Shown piece after piece: positions 26,701 to 34,232 of a DNA stretch of 64,000 nucleotides. The position numbers and the translations under genes were made by a program. Location: the NCBI GenBank assembly GCA_003241695.1, contig QFPN01000007.1:1-64000 (forward strand), in the 5' to 3' direction. The stretch is from Ancylobacter novellus (lineage in GTDB: Bacteria; Pseudomonadota; Alphaproteobacteria; Rhizobiales; Methylopilaceae). Within the stretch, counting starts at the first letter, position 1, and each line of letters starts with the position of its first letter. Under the pieces are notes generated by a model, which searched no databases, was not told the origin of the DNA, and saw only the letters and a program-made list of their open reading frames with translations.

Positions 26701-27223
26701 GCGCATCCTCGACCATCCGATCACGCTGCGCTCCGATCCCGGCAAGGGGTCGATCTTCGCCCTCGACGTGCCGGCGACCGCCGCGATGCCGGCGCTCCGG
26801 GCCGCGTCCGGCGCGGGCGCGGCGGCGAGCCAGGCGCTCGCAGGCCTGGTCGTGCTCGCGATCGACAACGAGGCCACGATCCTCGACGGCATGCGCACCC
26901 TGCTGTCCGGCTGGGGCTGCACGGTGATGACGGCCTCGAGCCAGAAGGAGGCCGAGGCCGTGGTGCGGGAGCGCAAGCTGCTGCCCGACGTCATGCTCGC
27001 CGACTACCATCTCGACGACGCCGACGGGCTCGAGGCGATCGTGGCGTTGCGCTGGAAGTTCGGAAAGCCGGTGCCCGCCGTCCTCATCACCGCGGACCGC
27101 TCGCCGGAGCTGCGCGCCGAGGCCGACGAGAAGCGCGTCACCATGCTGCCGAAGCCGCTGCGCCCCGCGGCGCTCCGTGCGCTGCTCGCCCAGATCTACG
27201 CGCGCCGCGAGGCGGCGGAGTAG
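23717..27223 (+). CDS. Sodium:solute symporter-linked PAS hybrid histidine kinase
   Basis: A 1168-residue sensor. Residues 1 to about 560 form a thirteen-helix SSF transporter-like domain (CTAWSFFGAVG, ITSIADFIGARYGKS). A PAS domain (about 640-760) and a coiled coil follow. HisKA has the phospho-acceptor in ASHDILQPL (His812), HATPase has the N box LQNLVSNAIKYTP near 917, and the C-terminal receiver domain carries the phospho-acceptor Asp1096 in LADYHLDD. This is the CbrA/NahK-like architecture, where a transporter-type module senses a nutrient. The GTG start has GGGGGA upstream. No separate response regulator with an output domain is adjacent. Confidence 0.93.
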   Translation: MQGSIVLGAAAVYLAALFALAAWVDRARPRFVEGRLRPHLYALGLSVYCTAWSFFGAVGLAARDGWAFLALSLGPALALLAFGSTLRRVIRLAKEQNITSIADFIGARYGKSERVAALVAIVAIAGATPYLALQLKAVASSVAIMAGPGEALPLDSGLVAAAGLALFAMLFGTRQVAATERQRGLMFAVAVESLVKLAALLLVGLFVVYGMFGGLGDVIARAAAAGVGAPFERAPALGSWLALTGLSFAAFLLLPRQFHVAVVENGDEADVRRARFLFPAYLVVFNPLVAPIALAGLATFGAGGAVSPDVYVLALPLEGGARWIATAAFVGGLSAASAMAIVECVALAVMMSNDLAMPVMLRGRSGQRAHMAGRLLTIRRVSIALLMAAAYGVSRVADTVALASLGLIAMAAIAQLAPAFFGGLAWPRANARGALAGIGVGLALWFWTLVLPEFAGAGGVLRDVMEAGPWGLAWLRPQAMFGLDFGDPLTNGLATSLLANALAFAAASLSRGPSPIERQQTQAFFGEGTFVDAARPSPASFRPWRSRATAGELVHTVARYLGPERAESAFRGFAIARGAPLEPRAEADLQTLRFAEHLLASAIGAASSRLVLSMLLTKRNVTTSDALRLLDEASAAMLTSRDVLQNALDHARQGVTAIDRNMKLVAWNRQFRELFELPEEMIHFGVGLDDIFRFNAARGLYGPIDPEPFIADRIDRFVVKLETLRTRLQPSGRVIEIRSARIPDGGVVTTYTDISDTVAAQEALERANETLERRVRERTRELTRLNQELARAKTEADEANISKTRFLAAASHDILQPLNAARLFSASLAERAVAGTDQARLARNVESSLDAVEEILSTLLDISRLDTGAMRPELSSFRLEDITEQLAREFAPVAEEKGLKLTVMPTSLTVRSDRRLLRRVLQNLVSNAIKYTPSGRVLVGCRRSRGRVRIEVWDTGLGIEPQQQKVVFREFKRLDQGARVAPGLGLGLSIVERIARILDHPITLRSDPGKGSIFALDVPATAAMPALRAASGAGAAASQALAGLVVLAIDNEATILDGMRTLLSGWGCTVMTASSQKEAEAVVRERKLLPDVMLADYHLDDADGLEAIVALRWKFGKPVPAVLITADRSPELRAEADEKRVTMLPKPLRPAALRALLAQIYARREAAE

Positions 27224-27308
27224 GCGGATCTGAAGAACGCCCGCGTCCCGGCCGAAGAGCCGGGACCCCTGACCTCGACCGGCTTTCCAGATCGCGACGC
27301 CTTTTGGG

Positions 27309-27575
27309 CCGTCATGCCCGCGCTTTGCGCGGGCATCCACGACTTTGGCTGGCGCGTCCTCCGATGGGACCGGGCGAGTCTCGGGCAGGAGCCGCCATTT
27401 CCGCCGTCGTCCTCCGGCTTGACCGGAGGACCCACGTCCGGCGTGGAGCTCGACGCCCGACATGGATGGCCCGGTCAAGCCGGACCATGACGACGCTTCA
27501 GGTCGATCGAAGAACCGTCTGGCGCGGCGCTCAATGACCAAGTCGTGGATACCCGCGCAGAGCGCGGGCACGATG
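27309..27575. repeat. Composite intergenic repeat (outer element)
   Basis: It opens with GTCATGCCCGCGC..GCGCGGGCATCCACGACTT and closes with the inverted counterpart AAGTCGTGGATACCCGCGC..GCGCGGGCA. It encloses another repeat (27405-27494). It looks like an inverted-repeat element into which a second element inserted. Together with the next repeat it fills the 618-base gap between the kinase and PBP1A genes; no gene is visible there. Confidence 0.6.
27405..27494. repeat. Dispersed intergenic repeat, copy 2 (nested)
   Basis: Same block order as 841-903: the CCTCCGGCTTGACCGGAGG palindrome, CCCACGT...GAGCTCGACGCCCGACATGG, then a closing GGTCAAGCCGGACCATGACGACG that is inverted relative to the start. 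Confidence 0.65.
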
Positions 27576-27644
27576 GGGAGAAGCGGGGGCACCGGACCTT
27601 GGACGGCCGCGTCCCCTACAGGCGAACGACCCCCGAACCGCCGC

Positions 27645-27746
27645 CGTCACGCCCCGGCCTGTCCGGGGCGTCCATGGGGCCGCCCGATCGCACATCCCGA
27701 GAGGTCCTGCACGGCGATGGATCCCCCGGACAAGCCGGGGGATGAC
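27645..27746. repeat. Dispersed intergenic repeat with CCCCGG ends, copy 1
   Basis: It starts CGTCACGCCCCGGCCTGTCC with GGGGCGTCC and ends GGATCCCCCGGACAAGCCGG followed by GGGATGACG. The same plan, with the same inverted ends, appears at 38629-38720. Confidence 0.65.
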
Positions 27747-27841
27747 GATCTGGTCGGATGGTCCCGAACTTCAGCCGGCGCGACGTTCCGTGACCGAAGG
27801 CGCGGACGAGACGGATCCCGAACCGCGCGGAAAGCCGCGCC

Positions 27842-30190
27842 TCAGAAGCCGCCGAACAGGTCCTTAAGGAACCCGAGAGGGCCGTCGTCGCGGCGGCGTT
27901 CGCGCTGGGCGCGGCGATCGCCGCGGCCGTCGTCGTAATAGCCCTCGTCGACATGGGCGCTCGAATAGGGCTCGTCCGCGTTTCGGCCGGGGCCGGCCTG
28001 ATAGACGTCGCCCGGCTGTTCGGGCTCGGCCACGGGCGGGATCCATTCGCCCGGCAGGCTCGCGACCGCGACGCCCTTGTGGGCTTCCGTCATGTAGCGG
28101 CTCCAGATCGCGACCGGCAGGCCGCCGCCGGAGGCGTGCTTGGTCGGCGAGTTGTCGTCGTTGCCGAGCCACACGGCCGTGACCATGTGAGCCGTGTAGC
28201 CGATGAACCAGGCGTCGCGGAAATCCTGGCTCGTGCCGGTCTTGCCGGCGGCCGGCCAGCCGGCGAGCGAGGCGGAGCGCGCGGTGCCTGAGCGCAGCGT
28301 CTCGCGCAGCATGGCGTTCATCATGCCGACGCGGGAGGTGTCGACCACCTGCTTCTGCGCTTCCGCCTTGCGCTTGTAGAGCGTCTCGCCGTCCGAGGTC
28401 TTGACCTGCCGGACGACGTAGGGCTTCGCCTCGAAGCCGCCGTTCGCGAACGGAGCGTAGGCGGAGGCGAGCTCGATCGGGGTGACCTCGGAGGTCCCGA
28501 GTGCGATCGACGGGTTGGGCACCAGCGGGGAGACGATGCCGAGCCGCTCGGCGGTGTGGACGACGTTGACCGGCCCGGCCTCGACGCCGAGCCTGACCGC
28601 CACCGTGTTGACCGACTGCGACAGCGCGTAGGTCAGGGACATCGGACCGCCGTAGCGGCGGGTGTAGTTCTCCGGCGTCCAGCCCTTAAGCTTCAGCGGG
28701 GCGTCGTTGCGGATCGAGTCCGGATCGAGGTTTTCGGCCTCGAGCGCGGCGAGATAGACGAACGGCTTGAAGGCCGAGCCCGGCTGCCGCTTCGCGGCGG
28801 TGGCGCGGTTGAACTGGCTCTCGGAGTAGTTCTTGCCGCCCACCAGCGCCTTCACCGCGCCGTCGGGCGCGAGCGACACCACGACCCCCTGCGTCACGCC
28901 GAGCTTCGCGCCGCGCTTGGCGATCCCGTCGGCCAGCGCCTTCTCGGCTTCGGTCTCGAGCTTCGGATCGATCGTGGTCTCGACCACGAGATCCTCGTCG
29001 TAGAGGCCGATGAGGCCGTCGAGCTGGTCCATGACCCAGTCCGCGACATAGCCCACCGCCCCTTGCGGCTTCGGGGCCGGCGAGGGCGGGGTCACGCGGA
29101 ACGCGGTGTTGGCCTGCTCGCGGGTGACGTAGCCTTCCTCGGCCATCGCCTGCAGCACGATGTCGGCGCGGTTGCGCGCGGCTTCCGGGTCGTGGCTCGG
29201 CGACAGGCGCGACGGCGCCTTGACGAGCCCCGCGAGCATCGCGGCCTCGGAGATGTTCACCTTGCGGATCGACTTGCCGAAATAGCGCTGCGCCGCGGCC
29301 TCGACGCCATAGGCGCCCGCGCCGAAATAGACGCGGTTGAGGTACATTTCGAGGATCTTCTGCTTGCCGAACTTGCGTTCGAGCCAGAAGGCCAGCACCG
29401 CCTCCTGCACCTTGCGCTCGAGCGAGCGCGCGGGCGAGAGGAACAGGTTCTTGGCGAGCTGCTGGGTCAGCGTCGAGCCGCCTTGCGAGACGCCGCCGCG
29501 CTCGATGTTGGCCTTGACCGCGCGGGCGAGGCCGAAGACGTCGACGCCCCAGTGGTCGTAGAACCGCCGGTCCTCGATCGCGATGAAGGCCTGCGGCACG
29601 AATTTCGGCATTTCCGACAGCGGCACGGACGCGCCGCCGGTCTCGCCGCGGTTGGCGATCGGCTTGCCGTTCATGTCGGCGATGACGACGTTGGGCGGCC
29701 GCTTCGGAATCTCGAGGTTTTCGAGCGGCGGCATGCGCGAGGCGTAATAGGCCACGACCCCGCCGCCCGCGACCGCGCCGAGGACGCCGAGCATGACGAC
29801 GAAGGAGACCAGCCGCCCGATCAGGCTGCGGCGCGGGCGCGAGGAACTCCGGCCGCGCGCGGGAGCGGCGGCTTTCCGGCTCGGGCGGCTGCGCCCCATC
29901 ACCCAGCCCCAGTAGGACATCGGCTCACGCTCCGGGGCCGCCGCGCCCGATCCCGCCGACGGGCCGAAGCTCGGCTCGCGGCGTTCCGGATCCGCGGCGC
30001 GGTCGGGGTCGGAGAAATCCGGCTCGCGCCGCGCGTCGAAGCGCGGTCCGTCCTCGCGGCGCGGGGCCGCCGGGCCGCCGGAGCCGGTCGGCCGGTCGTC
30101 GGGCGTGAGACGGATGTCCGACGACCCCGGCCCCGAGCCGAAGGTCGGCTCGCGCCGTTCGTCCCGCCCGGACCCGCGTCCGATCGCCAT
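27842..30190 (-). CDS. Penicillin-binding protein 1A (bifunctional class A PBP)
   Basis: A 782-residue inner-membrane peptidoglycan synthase. A long Arg/Gly/Pro-rich cytoplasmic N-terminus (about 1-110) and one membrane helix lead into the GT51 glycosyltransferase (EDRRFYDHWGVD, GGSTLTQQLAKNLF, RKVQEAVLAFWLERKF). The transpeptidase follows with SAFK (active-site serine), SQSVN and KTGTS. A short acidic tail ends the protein. All catalytic motifs are intact. The extended N-terminus is longer than in E. coli PBP1A but common in rhizobia. The flanks are repeats and a CysZ-like gene. Confidence 0.95.
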   Translation of the reverse strand: MAIGRGSGRDERREPTFGSGPGSSDIRLTPDDRPTGSGGPAAPRREDGPRFDARREPDFSDPDRAADPERREPSFGPSAGSGAAAPEREPMSYWGWVMGRSRPSRKAAAPARGRSSSRPRRSLIGRLVSFVVMLGVLGAVAGGGVVAYYASRMPPLENLEIPKRPPNVVIADMNGKPIANRGETGGASVPLSEMPKFVPQAFIAIEDRRFYDHWGVDVFGLARAVKANIERGGVSQGGSTLTQQLAKNLFLSPARSLERKVQEAVLAFWLERKFGKQKILEMYLNRVYFGAGAYGVEAAAQRYFGKSIRKVNISEAAMLAGLVKAPSRLSPSHDPEAARNRADIVLQAMAEEGYVTREQANTAFRVTPPSPAPKPQGAVGYVADWVMDQLDGLIGLYDEDLVVETTIDPKLETEAEKALADGIAKRGAKLGVTQGVVVSLAPDGAVKALVGGKNYSESQFNRATAAKRQPGSAFKPFVYLAALEAENLDPDSIRNDAPLKLKGWTPENYTRRYGGPMSLTYALSQSVNTVAVRLGVEAGPVNVVHTAERLGIVSPLVPNPSIALGTSEVTPIELASAYAPFANGGFEAKPYVVRQVKTSDGETLYKRKAEAQKQVVDTSRVGMMNAMLRETLRSGTARSASLAGWPAAGKTGTSQDFRDAWFIGYTAHMVTAVWLGNDDNSPTKHASGGGLPVAIWSRYMTEAHKGVAVASLPGEWIPPVAEPEQPGDVYQAGPGRNADEPYSSAHVDEGYYDDGRGDRRAQRERRRDDGPLGFLKDLFGGF

Positions 30191-30292
30191 CTTGCAAAGA
30201 CCCCGTCAAACCGCGTCTTGCGGCGCTCCCTTGCCGGGTCGCCGTCCCTGTTCCAACCCGGTGCACTTTGAATGCGGCGGGTTTAAGGGGCG

Positions 30293-31000
30293 TTACGGCG
30301 AGAGGCGTCCCGGCTCCGCCGCTCGGCCGAGGCGCGCGGCCTCGTCGGCGGCGATCCGCTTGTGCAGATGGACGAAGAACGCGGTGGCGAACAGCGGCGT
30401 CAGAAGGTTCGCGAGCGGCAGCACGGCGAGGCCGGCGGTGAGCAGCCCGCCGGCGAACACCCGCAGCCTGTTGCGCCGACGCATCTCCGTCGCCTCGGCC
30501 TCGGGGCGGAAGCGCATCGCGGCGAGCGAGAAATATTCCCGGCTGAGCAGGTAGCCGTTCACCGCGAGCCACGCGACGAGATTCACGCCCGGAACGAACA
30601 GCAGGACCAGCAGCAGCAGGTTCAGCCCGAGCACGAGCAGGAAGAAGCGCGCCGAGAGCAGCAGCCCGCGCAGCAGCGGCACGGGCGTTCCGGGCGGATC
30701 GTCCGGATAGTGCGTGCGCTCGACGATCTCGGCGACGTCGTCGAGGAACAGTCCCGCGACCGCCGCGGTGATCGGCGTGACCAGGAACAGCATGCCGAGC
30801 GCCATGCCGAACCCGGTCAGGATGTGGGCGATCTGGTTCAGCGTCGGGTTCTGGAGGACCAGCATCCGCTCGGCGAGCGCCTGCAGCCCGAACCAGCCGG
30901 CGACCAGCAGCAGAACGGTGATCCCGAGCGACTTGAACAGCACCGCGCGGAACGGCGGCGAGAACGTCTGGCGCGCGGCGAGGACGGCTGAGGACCACAT
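30293..31000 (-). CDS. EI24/CysZ-like membrane protein
   Basis: A 235-residue protein with about five or six membrane segments. The central block NLLLLVLLFVPGVNLVAWLAVNGYLLSREYFSLAAMR is characteristic of the EI24 domain shared by CysZ sulfate permeases and eukaryotic etoposide-induced 2.4 proteins. Alphaproteobacterial members are usually annotated as sulfate transporter family, though a sulfate role is unproven here and no cys genes are near. It lies about 100 bases upstream of PBP1A on the same strand. Confidence 0.83.
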   Translation of the reverse strand: MWSSAVLAARQTFSPPFRAVLFKSLGITVLLLVAGWFGLQALAERMLVLQNPTLNQIAHILTGFGMALGMLFLVTPITAAVAGLFLDDVAEIVERTHYPDDPPGTPVPLLRGLLLSARFFLLVLGLNLLLLVLLFVPGVNLVAWLAVNGYLLSREYFSLAAMRFRPEAEATEMRRRNRLRVFAGGLLTAGLAVLPLANLLTPLFATAFFVHLHKRIAADEAARLGRAAEPGRLSP

Positions 31001-31025
31001 CAGCGGAAGGCCGCGTGGGAGACGC

Positions 31026-31146
31026 GAACTGCGTGCGTCGAGACGCCGCTTCGCGGCTCCTCAGCATGAGGAAGGTCTCTTGTTTCACAAACGGTCCTCA
31101 TGCTGAGCAGCCGTCCGTGAGGACGGCGTCTCGAAGCACGCAGTTC
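31026..31146. repeat. 121-bp MITE-like element with 23-bp terminal inverted repeats
   Basis: The ends (GAACTGCGTGCGTCGAGACG.. and its complement) match at 22 of 23 positions. Inside is a second inverted pair, CCTCAGCATGAGGA against TCCTCATGCTGAGCAG, so the element can fold into one long hairpin. It has no coding capacity and sits between the CysZ-like and plsC genes. Confidence 0.8.
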
Positions 31147-31163
31147 CGCGCCGGACATCGACC

Positions 31164-32021
31164 TCACGCCGCCGGTTCCGCCGGAGCGGCGCCCTCGCCC
31201 TGAGCCTTCGCCCTCTCGGCGTCCTCGGGCTTGCGGCCGAGCAGCGCGTTGGTGGTCAGGCGGCGCACTTCGCGCTCGGCGACGGCGGCGAGGCGCTTGC
31301 GGTCGGTCGTCGCGTCGGCGCGCATGGTCTCGCCGAAGGTGACGGTGGCGTCGATCGCTCCGTCGCGCAGGATCGACCACAGGTGGCGGGCGAAGGTCAT
31401 GTCGCCGTACCAGGCGACGAAGGGCCGGCCGAGCCGCCCGAGCGGCAGCCCGTTGCGATGGGTGTAGGCGACCGAGACCGGCTGCACCGCGACGCTGTCG
31501 CCGCCGGACGCCGCGATCGCCGCGCGCGCGGCGCCGAGCAGCGAGGTGCGGAAGGCCAGCACCCGGTTGCCGTCGCTCGAGGTGCCCTCGGCGAACAGCA
31601 CGACGGGCGAGCCGGACGCCATCCGCTGCCCCATCTCGTCGTTCACCTGCGCGGTCGCGGTGCGGCGCGCGCGGTCGACGAAGATGGTGCGCTGGAGCCG
31701 CGCGAGCCAGCCGAACACCGGCCAGCCGGCGATCTCGGACTTCGCCACGAAGGACATCTTGCACACCGAGCCGAGCACCGGGATGTCGAGCCAGGAGGCG
31801 TGGTTGGCGGCGATCAGCAGGGGGCGCTCGGACGAGGGCTCGCCGATCACCTTCACGCGGACGCCCACGACGCGCATCGCGAAGCGGTGGAACGTCATCG
31901 GCAGCGTCTGGGCGCGCGGCGAGTTCGTGCGCATCAGCACGATCTGGATCGGCGCCAGCACGATCACGGTCGGGATGAGCACGAGCGCCGAGCAGAGCGC
32001 GCGAAACGGGCGACGGACCAC
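31164..32021 (-). CDS. plsC: 1-acyl-sn-glycerol-3-phosphate acyltransferase
   Basis: A 285-residue membrane-bound acyltransferase making phosphatidic acid. An N-terminal membrane helix (ALCSALVLIPTVIVLAPIQIV) is followed by NHASWLDIPVL (HX4D catalytic motif), FVDRARR and FAEGTSSDGNRVLAF (phosphate-binding EGT motif). The GTG start was chosen because it lies five bases after the fur stop with GAAGG upstream; the open frame continuing upstream overlaps fur and is not coding. A tsaB-rimI-fur-plsC order is common in Hyphomicrobiales. Confidence 0.92.
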   Translation of the reverse strand: MVRRPFRALCSALVLIPTVIVLAPIQIVLMRTNSPRAQTLPMTFHRFAMRVVGVRVKVIGEPSSERPLLIAANHASWLDIPVLGSVCKMSFVAKSEIAGWPVFGWLARLQRTIFVDRARRTATAQVNDEMGQRMASGSPVVLFAEGTSSDGNRVLAFRTSLLGAARAAIAASGGDSVAVQPVSVAYTHRNGLPLGRLGRPFVAWYGDMTFARHLWSILRDGAIDATVTFGETMRADATTDRKRLAAVAEREVRRLTTNALLGRKPEDAERAKAQGEGAAPAEPAA

Positions 32022-32026
32022 GACCT

Positions 32027-32449
32027 TCAGCCTTCGTCGTCGAGCGGGACGGCGTAGAGCTCGAGCCGGTGATCGACGAGCCGATAGCCGAGGCGCTGGG
32101 CGATCGCGGCCTGCAGAGCCTCGATCTCCTCGTCGCGGAACTCCATGATCTTGCCGGTCCTGAGGTCGATCAGATGGTCGTGATGCTCGTCGGGCAGCGG
32201 CTCGTAGCGCGAGCGGCCGTCGCGGAAGTCGAGCCGGGCGATGACGCCGGCCTCCTCGAACAGCTTCACGGTGCGGTAGACGGTCGAGATCGAGATGCGC
32301 GGGTCGACCGCCGAGGCGCGCCGATAGAGCTCCTCGACGTCCGGATGGTCGTCCGCCTCGGCGACCACGCGCGCAATGACGCGGCGCTGCTCCGTCATCC
32401 GCATGCCCTTCTGGGCGCAGATCGCCTCGATCGATTCGGGAGGTTGCAT
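32027..32449 (-). CDS. fur: Fur-family transcriptional regulator (Fur/Mur)
   Basis: A 140-residue metal-responsive regulator. The N-terminal winged helix (MRMTEQRRVIARVV ... ISISTVYRTVKLFEEAGVI) is followed by the metal-binding hinge LPDEHHDHLIDL and a C-terminal dimer domain. The two cysteines that follow HHDHLI in E. coli Fur are replaced (HLIDLRTG), so the structural zinc site is absent, as in many rhizobial Fur/Mur proteins that sense manganese or iron. An ATG at 32449 was preferred to a GTG two codons earlier. Confidence 0.93.
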   Translation of the reverse strand: MQPPESIEAICAQKGMRMTEQRRVIARVVAEADDHPDVEELYRRASAVDPRISISTVYRTVKLFEEAGVIARLDFRDGRSRYEPLPDEHHDHLIDLRTGKIMEFRDEEIEALQAAIAQRLGYRLVDHRLELYAVPLDDEG

Positions 32450-32598
32450 GGACACGTGCGGGCGTCGTCCCGTCCAAACTCAGCTCAAGGGTCGCTCGTC
32501 GTCCCGGAGGCTCAGCTTATAGGATCGCGTGCGCGGCGCCTCAAGCCTGCGTTCCGTTCTTTACCCCTCCCCGCGGGGGAGAGGTGAAAGGCCGCCGC

Positions 32599-33099
32599 TT
32601 ACGCCATGTCGAGCGCCATCACGCGGGCGGAGCCGCGCTTGCCGTCCGCGCGGGCGTAATAGGCCTTGCGCCGCCCGACCTGCCGGAAGCCGTAGGCGAG
32701 ATAGAGCGAGAGCGCCGGGTCGTTGTCCTCGTCGACCTCCAGCACCACGCGGCGCACGCCGAGGCCCGCGAGCCGCCCCAGGTGGCGGCCGAGCAGCGCC
32801 TTGCCGCCGCCCGATCCCCGGCGCTCCGCCGCGACCGCGATCGACAGCACCTCGGCCTCGTCCTCCGCCATTCGCGACAGCGCGAAGCCGAAGGCCTGGC
32901 GACGGCCTTCCCGGCGCAGCACGCAGGCGACGACGGCGCGGTCGCGCAGGAGCTGCTCCATCTCGTCGACGCTCCAGCCGCGCGCGAAGGCCCCGGCGTG
33001 GATCTCGGCGAGCTCGTCGGCGTCGCCTGCGTCCGCGACCTCGACCGCCCATTCGCCCCGGCGCGTCAGCAGCGCCTCCCAGAACCACAGCCAGAACAT
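32599..33099 (-). CDS. rimI: Ribosomal protein S18-alanine N-acetyltransferase
   Basis: A 166-residue GNAT acetyltransferase that acetylates the N-terminal alanine of S18. The acetyl-CoA loop VAAERRGSGGGKALLGRHL and the following VVLEVDEDNDPALSLYLAYGFRQVGRRKAYY block are classic RimI features. It follows tsaB by 33 bases on the same strand, the usual arrangement, and precedes fur. The N-terminus (MFWLWFWEALLTRRG) is Trp-rich, which occurs in alphaproteobacterial members. Confidence 0.92.
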   Translation of the reverse strand: MFWLWFWEALLTRRGEWAVEVADAGDADELAEIHAGAFARGWSVDEMEQLLRDRAVVACVLRREGRRQAFGFALSRMAEDEAEVLSIAVAAERRGSGGGKALLGRHLGRLAGLGVRRVVLEVDEDNDPALSLYLAYGFRQVGRRKAYYARADGKRGSARVMALDMA

Positions 33100-33132
33100 C
33101 GCGCCCCCGCGCCGCCCCCTCGTTCGCGCCCG

Positions 33133-33816
33133 TCATCGCCGGGCGATTCGGCCTCCGGATTGAGGATGCGCGTCCGCGGCCTTGAGATAAAGCGGCCGCG
33201 GCGGCGCGGAGACAGGTTCGCACGCCGCGCCGAGCCGCGCGACCCAGATCGGGTCCGGAACGTCGCTTGCGGCCTCACTCTTTCGAACGAACGGCGTCGC
33301 GGCGGCGGCCGCAACGAGCGCCGCGCCCGAGCCGACGAGGCGCGTCGCGCCCTCGCCGAGCGCGCGGGCGGCGTCGCGCGCCTCGATCAGCCGCGGCGAG
33401 ACGAGCGGGCCGCCGTCGGGCGCGAAGACCTGGAAGAACACGCGGTCGTGGCGGGCGTCGATCGCCGCCGCGACCGGCGTCACGCCGTCGCCCTCGGCGA
33501 GGAGGGGGGCGGCGAGCGCCGAGAGCGTCGAGACGCCGACGACCGGCAGGCCGGAGGCGAGCCCGATGGCCCGTGCGCAGGCGAGACCGACGCGAAGCCC
33601 CGTGAAGCTGCCCGGCCCGACCGTGACCGCGATCCGCGCGACGCCCGCAAGCCCGCCGGCCGCATCGAGCACGCGCGCCACCTCCGGCATCAGCGCCTCG
33701 GCGTGGCCGCGCGCCATGGCGAGCGAAGAGACATGCCGCGGCGCGTCGTCGTCGTCGGTCTCGACCACGGCGGCGGAGCAGGCGGCGAGGGCCGTGTCGA
33801 TGGCGAGGACGCGCAT
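33133..33816 (-). CDS. tsaB: tRNA threonylcarbamoyladenosine biosynthesis protein TsaB
   Basis: A 227-residue ASKHA-fold partner of TsaD in t6A modification of ANN-decoding tRNAs. MRVLAIDTALAACSAAV at the start and TVGPGSFTGLRVGLACARAIG near residue 70 are diagnostic. The start was placed at this ATG because the conserved beta-strand begins here. The further upstream frame to 33900 has no family similarity. Confidence 0.93.
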   Translation of the reverse strand: MRVLAIDTALAACSAAVVETDDDDAPRHVSSLAMARGHAEALMPEVARVLDAAGGLAGVARIAVTVGPGSFTGLRVGLACARAIGLASGLPVVGVSTLSALAAPLLAEGDGVTPVAAAIDARHDRVFFQVFAPDGGPLVSPRLIEARDAARALGEGATRLVGSGAALVAAAAATPFVRKSEAASDVPDPIWVARLGAACEPVSAPPRPLYLKAADAHPQSGGRIARR

Positions 33817-33956
33817 GGCCGCTGACGTAGCAGGTTTTCGGGACGCTGCGGGAGAGGCGGGAATGCGTCTGATCTCAGCCGCGAGGAACGACGGCGCCAT
33901 GCAGCCGCTCCCTCGCCGTAAGGGGCGGCGATCGCCTATGGCGCGATGGTTGCCCC

Positions 33957-34185
33957 ATCTCCCGTTCGCGAGGTCTCTGCGAGACGCCCGGGCGCTCTTC
34001 TCCCCTCCCCCTTGCGGGGAGGGGCCGGGGGTGGGGGTGGCTCCGGATAAGGCGCAGGAAGCGAAGCCGCTTTACGCCCACGTCCGAAGCCCTGTTCTGA
34101 ACCACCCCCACCCTTACCCTCCCCGCAAGGGGGAGGGGGCGGATACGTCGCGGGCGTTTCGGCAAGGGCCTCGTGAGCGGGAGAG
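33957..34185. repeat. 229-bp MITE/RIME-like element, copy 1
   Basis: Imperfect terminal inverted repeats of about 24 bases (ATCTCCCGTTCGCGAGG.. against ..CCTCGTGAGCGGGAGAG) enclose a core of two GC-rich palindromes around a conserved spacer (TTTACGCCCACGTCCGAAGC, then CCTGTTCTGA). A second copy of the same length is at 37285-37514. No coding capacity. This element accounts for most of the tsaB-quinone oxidoreductase gap. Confidence 0.8.
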
Positions 34186-34232
34186 GCAGACGCCGCCGTG
34201 GTGCGCGCTGACGGCTTCCGCGCTCGCCGGCC

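Noticed and set aside
32022..32477. Upstream extension of the plsC frame
   Set aside because: It overlaps fur completely in another phase and has no natural protein composition. GTG at 32021 directly follows the fur stop.
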